Assembly (NCBI GenBank): GCA_030248135.1
Contig: JASANC010000625.1
Coordinates: 43,267-107,266, forward strand
From: Theristus sp. LFF4_11
Lineage: Eukaryota; Nematoda; Chromadorea; Monhysterida; Xyalidae
Reading direction: 5' to 3'
Length of the DNA stretch: 64,000 nt
Of the stretch, positions 58,748 through 64,000 are shown piece by piece. Position 1 is the first letter of the stretch; each line of letters begins with the position of its first letter. The notes under the pieces are model-generated. The model saw nothing but the letters and a program-made list of their open reading frames with translations. It was not told the origin of the DNA and searched no databases. A program made the translations under genes and the position numbers.

Positions 58748-59725
58748 ATGGACGAAAAATTAACTGAAACACTGAGCGTGTTGACGAAATACGTTGACGG
58801 AATTTGTGATCATCTGAAATCACAAAGCAAACAAATTGAGCAGCAAACTGAATTGATTCGACAGCAGCAGGAATGGATGCGTCAGCAGCAGATCGACCAG
58901 CAGCAGCGAACTGACAAGATGTTTGAGATGATGAACAAACAGATCGAACTCTTGGTCTCGCTGAATGCAAAAATTGATGGTGCACCAAAACAGACGAACA
59001 ACGACTTCGATGACTTTTACGGAAAACCGCCGGCTCACATTACGAACGCGCCAAGGAACTTTTCTCGAGTTCTGAGCCTGGATCGTGAATCGACGCAACA
59101 GCTGGTGGTGAAGCGCGAAGCTGAAGAACGAGAGCGCAAGTTGCCGAATGCCGTTCTGGATCGTTATCCGGAACGCAATCCACCACTGACGGTGTCGGCC
59201 GCAAATCGCTCCAACACAGATGAGAATCCCGAGCTTCAGTTCATCAAAGACTGTGTCGAGCAACTCGGTGGCGACCCTGATGTTGTCTCAGCAACGTTCC
59301 GCATGGGGCCCGCTCCGACTATGGCCGACGTCGCCGCCGGTCACCTGGGCAGGCCGATGAAAATTCTCATCAACGACGATGGCTCGGTAAAAAAACTGTT
59401 GGTGGCAAATCGAAGTAAGTTCACTGTTGCGGGGCGTCAACCAGCTGATCAGCCGTTTGTCCGTTCGGACAAAACAGAAACACAACGAGCGATTGATTAT
59501 CAAGCACGATTGGTTTTGCGCGATTTGAGACGGAAGCTGGGCGAGGCGAGGGGTCGGAATTTCGTGCTGCGCGACGCCGACGACGGTACTGTCGGCATTT
59601 ATAAATGGGACAGGTCCGCCGGTCGGCGTGGCCTTCACGTCTACTTCTGTTCTCCTTTCAGCGCTGAGCTTCCTCGTTTGATTCAACAGGAGTTGTCAGG
59701 TCCTGGTGGTCAGCGTCTGGGCTAG
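58748..59725 (+). CDS. LINE ORF1 protein, 325 aa
   Basis: Chaperone/RNA-binding protein of the element, expected to coat the RNA. The first ATG is at 58748, though the same frame is open back to 58565 with plausible basic coding sequence. A Gln-rich coiled coil (about residues 10-75: LIRQQQEWMRQQQIDQQQR) is followed by a folded part with PERNPPLTVS, DCVEQLGGDPDVV, MGPAPTMADVA, GRPMKILINDD and VKKLLVANR. That pattern is seen in ORF1 proteins with RRM-like domains of nematode and CR1-type LINEs. No CCHC zinc knuckle was found. It ends in TAG at 59723, with the next domain continuing in the same frame. Confidence 0.75.
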   Translation: MDEKLTETLSVLTKYVDGICDHLKSQSKQIEQQTELIRQQQEWMRQQQIDQQQRTDKMFEMMNKQIELLVSLNAKIDGAPKQTNNDFDDFYGKPPAHITNAPRNFSRVLSLDRESTQQLVVKREAEERERKLPNAVLDRYPERNPPLTVSAANRSNTDENPELQFIKDCVEQLGGDPDVVSATFRMGPAPTMADVAAGHLGRPMKILINDDGSVKKLLVANRSKFTVAGRQPADQPFVRSDKTETQRAIDYQARLVLRDLRRKLGEARGRNFVLRDADDGTVGIYKWDRSAGRRGLHVYFCSPFSAELPRLIQQELSGPGGQRLG

Positions 59726-62677
59726 GTTTGCGGCTCCTATACCAACCCTCAAACTTCACTCAATTCTAAAACTTCAAACAGTTCACTTTGTTTTTATTTT
59801 GCTAATGTGCGTTCCTTACTCTCATTTGAACGCAGAGACCTTCTGGACTCCTTGATTGACGATTTCTCCGACATAAATCAAAAAATTGTTTTCCTCTTTG
59901 TAGAAACCTGGCTCGATGACACGGTTTCAAGCCCTTCAATTACAAGTTCTACAAAATTTAACTGTTTTCGGCAAGACAGAAAAATGCCTAATCGTGGCGG
60001 GGGCCTACTTTGTTTAGTCCCGAAAAGCATAAAAGCTCAAATAATCAAAAATCTATGTGTGTGTAGTGAATCTTTTGAAATTCTAGTTCTAAAACTTTTT
60101 TGCAACAAAGTGACTACTATCCTCGCATTAATTTACAGACCTCCTGGTACCGCCAACATGAAACAACCATCCTGGAACGCGTTTCTTACACACTTGGCGA
60201 AGATCTCTGCTGCGGGTTCCGGCGTCATGATAATGGGCGATTTTAACTTGCCGAATATCCATTGGAATCAAACCTCAAACCTGACTGGAAAAAATCGTGA
60301 GTTTGTTGCAAAAATGTCTGAGCTTGGTTTGGAGCAAATGGTCAACTCTCCAACTAGGCAGAAAAATTTCTTGGACCTTGTTTTTGTCTCTACGCCTCAA
60401 CTGATTGAATCGTGTGAGATTGGAAATCCATTTGGAGAATTGTCAGAAGATGCCCCGCAAACAGCTAAGCCTAGCGATCACAATTCAATTTTTGTTAAAA
60501 CTCACATCCACCAACAAAATATACCAACCATTAAAAAGTTGAAAGACTTTTCAAAGGTAAACTGGAAAAGGATTGAACGACTTCTAATTTTAGCTGATTG
60601 GAGTGGAATTTTCGGTTCATGTTCAAATGTCAACAACATGTACCAAAAGTTTGTTGATATTTGCACAAAACTAATAAACCAGTTTGTTCCTACGTCCCGT
60701 TTTTCTGACAGTTCTGGAAAACTACTTCCTTGGAGCCCTCTTTTAAACCGCTTACTTCACATCCGCACTCGGTTACAACATAAAAAACGAATTAAGCCGA
60801 ACGTTAACTCCTATTATTCCTTGCTAGCAATTTCTAGACTGATCAGGCGTAAAAAAAGAAAAGAAGCCCTTGCTGCAGAGCTCCAAGCTTTGACAAACCC
60901 AAATCTCAAAAAGTTCTGGTCATTTGTCAAAAAGAGATTGGGTTCATCAACTAGTATTCCACCGCTTCAATCTGCAAATGGCGAAACTTTGTTAAACGAC
61001 GCTGAAAAAGCTGAGGCATTGTCAAAGTTTTTCCAGTCGTCTTTCAATCCACCATCACGTCCCCACTTTTTCATTCCGGTAAAGAACGTAAGCAAAGACA
61101 ATCTCTTGTCAGTTGGTAGAATGGAACCAAACACAATTTTCCAACTTCTAACTAAACTAAAAAATAAAACGGCGGTGGGTCCTGATGGAATTCCTCAAAT
61201 ATTTTTGAAAAAAATGTCCATAGCTCTTTCCGAACCGATTTCGATTCTTTTTAACGCGTCTTTCTATCGCACTGAAGTACCACAACACTGGCGTCACGCG
61301 CTGGTACATCCCATACCAAAAGTGGGTGGGGCCAGTGAACTGAATAATTATAGACCGATTTCACTGACTTCAAATGTGTGCAAAGTATTCGAAACAATAA
61401 TAAAAAACAAAATTCTGACTTACTGTTTCGAAAATCATTTGTTTAGCCCAGTTCAGTTTGGTTTCTTACCAGGCAGAGGTGTCGAGTCACAGCTACTAAC
61501 ATGCTTGAATGATTGGACAAAAAGTTTTGACAATCAAAAAGGTACTGATGTTATCTACCTAGACATTTCAAAAGCTTTCGATACAGTCAGTCATGATTTG
61601 CTCGTCGACAAACTCATTAAAATTGGAATTGGAGGTTATCTTCTAAACTGGATTGTTGCCTACCTGTCAAATCGTACACAAGCAGTTAAAATTAACAAAT
61701 TTACAACAGAAAAAATTCATGTCACATCGGGAGTACCGCAGGGCAGTGTGCTCGGCCCAATTCTCTTCAACCTGTTTATAAATGACTTGCCTAACGTAAT
61801 CCAACACAGCAAAATTTTCATTTATGCTGATGATGTCAAATTATATCGGGAAGTATCCAACCAGTCAGACAGATTTCTTCTTCAACAAGATCTGAATGCA
61901 CTACATGCCTGGATGCAACAAAACGAACTGAAACTATCTGTCCAAAAAACACGTGTCCTTCACCTGAACACAAAAAAGAACCTAAATTACGAATACACTA
62001 TTGGTACCGAATTAGTCAAATCAGAACATGTTGTTAAAGATCTTGGAATCCTAATTGATGAAAATCTTACTTTCTTTGATCACATATCATCAGTTGTGAA
62101 AAAATCAACTTGTATTGCCAATCTCACACGACGGTCCTTTCGACTCAAAACTCAGAAATTCCAATTACATCTTTTCAAAAGTCTTGTTATTCCGAATATG
62201 TCATTCTGTACAACCGTTTGGTCTCCAAACCAGGTCGGAATTAACAAACTGCTGGAATCCGTGCAGAGATCTTTTACCAGGTACTTGCCTGGTATGGATT
62301 TTGATAAATCTTACTCCGATCGTTTGACAGATTTGAAACTAACTCCCTTTATTGTCCTGCGCACATTTAATGATCTAATTTTCATTTTTAAGATCATCAA
62401 CAAACTGTGCTACTTTCCAGACCACAGCGACTTTTTCGTTCTAGCAGATAGTGGAAAAAATACGAGAGGTCACCCATTCAAGCTTTTTGTTCCCCGAGCC
62501 AAAACTCACGTGCGAAAACAATTTTGGAGCGTGCGTGTAATTCCAATCTGGAACTCACTTGAATCAAAAACGGTATGTTCCAGGTCAGTCAAGGAGTTTA
62601 GAAGCAATCTGTTGAAAACTGAATATTCGAAAATCTTTTCTTTGATACAGAAAAATTTCCCAACCATTTTCAAGTGA
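59726..62677 (+). CDS. LINE ORF2: APE-type endonuclease and reverse transcriptase, 983 codons after the TAG
   Basis: Cuts target DNA and reverse-transcribes the element RNA there. Endonuclease motifs: FANVRSLLSFERRDLL, ETWLDD, LALIYRPPG, IMGDFNLPNIHW, FLDLVFV and SDHNSIF. Reverse transcriptase: LNNYRPISLTSNVCKVFE, PVQFGFLPGRGVESQLL, YLDISKAFDTVSHDLL, SGVPQGSVLGPILFNLFIND and the catalytic YADDVKLY, then a Cys-containing C-terminal region without a clear RNase H. The frame is the same as ORF1's; codons run without ATG from the TAG to 59984, which is already past the ETWL motif, so translation must enter from upstream. No internal stop or frameshift is present. Confidence 0.9.
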   Translation, partial: VCGSYTNPQTSLNSKTSNSSLCFYFANVRSLLSFERRDLLDSLIDDFSDINQKIVFLFVETWLDDTVSSPSITSSTKFNCFRQDRKMPNRGGGLLCLVPKSIKAQIIKNLCVCSESFEILVLKLFCNKVTTILALIYRPPGTANMKQPSWNAFLTHLAKISAAGSGVMIMGDFNLPNIHWNQTSNLTGKNREFVAKMSELGLEQMVNSPTRQKNFLDLVFVSTPQLIESCEIGNPFGELSEDAPQTAKPSDHNSIFVKTHIHQQNIPTIKKLKDFSKVNWKRIERLLILADWSGIFGSCSNVNNMYQKFVDICTKLINQFVPTSRFSDSSGKLLPWSPLLNRLLHIRTRLQHKKRIKPNVNSYYSLLAISRLIRRKKRKEALAAELQALTNPNLKKFWSFVKKRLGSSTSIPPLQSANGETLLNDAEKAEALSKFFQSSFNPPSRPHFFIPVKNVSKDNLLSVGRMEPNTIFQLLTKLKNKTAVGPDGIPQIFLKKMSIALSEPISILFNASFYRTEVPQHWRHALVHPIPKVGGASELNNYRPISLTSNVCKVFETIIKNKILTYCFENHLFSPVQFGFLPGRGVESQLLTCLNDWTKSFDNQKGTDVIYLDISKAFDTVSHDLLVDKLIKIGIGGYLLNWIVAYLSNRTQAVKINKFTTEKIHVTSGVPQGSVLGPILFNLFINDLPNVIQHSKIFIYADDVKLYREVSNQSDRFLLQQDLNALHAWMQQNELKLSVQKTRVLHLNTKKNLNYEYTIGTELVKSEHVVKDLGILIDENLTFFDHISSVVKKSTCIANLTRRSFRLKTQKFQLHLFKSLVIPNMSFCTTVWSPNQVGINKLLESVQRSFTRYLPGMDFDKSYSDRLTDLKLTPFIVLRTFNDLIFIFKIINKLCYFPDHSDFFVLADSGKNTRGHPFKLFVPRAKTHVRKQFWSVRVIPIWNSLESKTVCSRSVKEFRSNLLKTEYSKIFSLIQKNFPTIFK

Positions 62678-63966
62678 TCAGAAACAACAAGGAGTCCGCA
62701 TTTCCGCAAACCCAGCGTTTCCCACTTGGACCCGTTGTCTCAGGTATGCGGCTTTGTCGGTGGTTTTGTCTTGTTTATTCTATTGAACATGACGCGTCAA
62801 AACAGATACACTTGAACCTTTGTTTCAACATGCTGCATCGATGAATTTGGTTTTCCGATCTGGCGGTTCGGTTTTTCTGTTCTGATGATGACTGGGTCGT
62901 TTGGTTCTGGTGTGCCACAGACTGGAGAATCTTGAAGTTTGGATGTTGAGGTCTTCATGCTGCTGATCTTGTTTCCATTTCTGTTGTGTTCTCTCACGGT
63001 TGTGGATTTGTTCCGTAAATTGACAGATACATTGTATGTTTGCCCAGATGCGATCAGTTTTTGCTTTCTGCTGTTCTTCCATTGTTAGTTAGTTCGTATC
63101 TTGCCCAATCTTAGTCTCTTATCTTCTGTGCCCGTCGTCATTGCGTATTATTGGGAAATTTTGTGACTGCTTTTGGTCGTTACCGCTTTCGAGCGCGTTG
63201 AGTTGAAATAAATTGAGAAATTGAGAATAAACAGGTATGATCTTTCATTTTTATCCCTAGACTCAGTGCGCGCATAGATAGGTTAACAGTTTCATGCACG
63301 ACGCGGGGATTAAAAATTGGCAAAGTGATCCGAGTCCCTTAAATATGGCCGATTCACTTAGGCAACTTTGAATTGCCACATAAAGTTTAGATCCTTTTGA
63401 CGTCTGCAAAACCCAAAAAATGATGATACACTGAGTGTGCGGCGCGAAGAGTGTTGCTGCGGCATAACGGCCCGTTCGATTCCCGCCGAAGAGTTCCGAC
63501 TCGGACAATTCCGGCCCGGCGATTTTTTTAGCACGAACAATATTAAAATACCTGGAGTGAGTTTTTGATCAAAAGCGCAAACTCGTGAATGCAAAAAATG
63601 CTCGCAAAAAATACAAAAACCCAAAACCTTCGCCAAATCTAATCCTTAAACAAAGTCGTTGTGGGTATCCTAAACCAAGAAACGTCGGGATGTCAAAAAA
63701 CCTGAGTTATTTGAAAAACTATTTTGCGGAGATTTTGATTTTACACGTTGTGATGATTTTTGGATTTTCTTCACATATTAAAAAAATTACTACAGGGGTA
63801 TTTCGTGACGTAAATTCGCCGGGCTGGAATCGTCAGAGCCAGAATTTGTCGGAGTGCAATTGACCGAGCCGCAATTAGCTGGCCGCAAATCTTCAAGCCA
63901 CAGTTAGAGGGCAGCAATTAAGCTCCCGACACGGAGTGAGTCTACAGAGCATAAGCGCCTGACAAT
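62678..63966. other. LINE 3' region and dispersed repeats
   Basis: The LINE 3' UTR runs to about 63232. 63260-63560 is an inverted copy of repeat family A, including GTTCGATTCCCGCC and TTTAGCACGAACAAT. 63800-63930 has a loose series of CCGCAATTxGC / GCCACAG-like motifs. No gene is recognised. Confidence 0.55.
63260..63560. repeat. Dispersed repeat family A, inverted copy
   Basis: Reverse complement of 36767-36870 and 40680-40800 (TTTCATGCACGACGC, GTGATCCGAGTCCCTTAAATA) plus the block also found at 40131-40205 (CCCGTTCGATTCCxG, CGGACAATTCCGG). Confidence 0.7.
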
Positions 63967-64000
63967 TTAAGATAGGCTTTTTGAGTCGACCGACCCGGCC
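63967..64000. mobile_element. Left end of a second 2.7 kb foldback element, cut by the window
   Basis: TTAAGATAGGCTTTTTGAGT and the following GACCGACCCG match 11713-11743 exactly. Flanked by TTAA as in the first copy. Confidence 0.75.

Larger units (their letters stand above)
58565..63232 (+). mobile_element. Non-LTR retrotransposon (LINE), CR1/jockey-like, nearly complete
   Basis: Two protein regions in one frame, ORF1 then ORF2 (endonuclease plus reverse transcriptase), followed by a ~550-bp 3' region ending in AATAAATTGAGAAATTGAGAATAA (to about 63232). The order and the APE-type endonuclease place it among CR1/jockey-like LINEs; clade assignment within these is inference. The frame is open from 58565 but its first ATG is at 58748, so the 5' end may be truncated. 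The RT is intact, suggesting recent activity. Confidence 0.85.

Noticed and set aside
58635..59686. - strand frames opposite LINE ORF1
   Set aside because: They are shadows of ORF1; the + frame joins a recognisable endonuclease and reverse transcriptase.

Overview
The window looks like nuclear DNA of an invertebrate animal, most likely a nematode. All recognisable genes are split into many short exons by GT-AG (occasionally GC-AG) introns. The gene families fit nematodes: a TWK-type two-pore potassium channel, a 7TM receptor resembling nematode chemoreceptors, a CED-8/XK-type protein, and a closely spaced same-strand gene pair resembling a nematode operon. No bacterial operon, ribosome-binding site, CRISPR array or rRNA was seen. 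Species cannot be fixed from the sequence alone.

Layout. 1-1755: promoter-like DNA with a (TTG)n microsatellite and two CRE palindromes. 1756-5262 (+): nine-exon K2P channel of 516 aa. 6231-20084 (-): 19-exon coiled-coil protein of 1187 aa, convergent with the channel, with a 2.7 kb hairpin repeat in one intron. 20.1-28.4 kb: gene-poor, with a TIR element, a small MITE, a truncated tRNA-like sequence and one possible terminal exon. 28412-29981 (+): four-exon 7TM receptor of 349 aa. 32649-33096 (+): two-exon gene for a small secreted protein, only 143 bp ahead of the XK/CED-8-like gene (33240-35339, +, 523 aa). 35584-46742 (-): M1 zinc aminopeptidase missing its first exon(s), whose introns carry a mariner-type MITE, a C-rich MITE and a Helitron. 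48728-57149 (-): HTATSF1/CUS2-like splicing factor, with a 149-bp satellite and a transposon with perfect 143-bp inverted ends in a 4 kb intron. 58565-63232 (+): a nearly complete non-LTR retrotransposon. 63967-64000: the beginning of a second copy of the hairpin element.

The host genes do not form one pathway; they are neighbouring housekeeping, membrane and signalling genes. Exon phases were checked by hand and close in frame for the channel, coiled-coil protein, receptor, small secreted protein and XK gene, and through all 17 aminopeptidase exons found. In the HTATSF1 gene one exon is not closed.

The most interesting observations are: the K2P first pore loop, where the TxGYG filter reads A-C-G-Y-N; the retrotransposon, whose ORF1 and ORF2 share one frame split by a single TAG with no AUG before the endonuclease domain; two satellite-like repeats with a ~150-bp period, one arranged as a giant hairpin; and the candidate two-gene operon.
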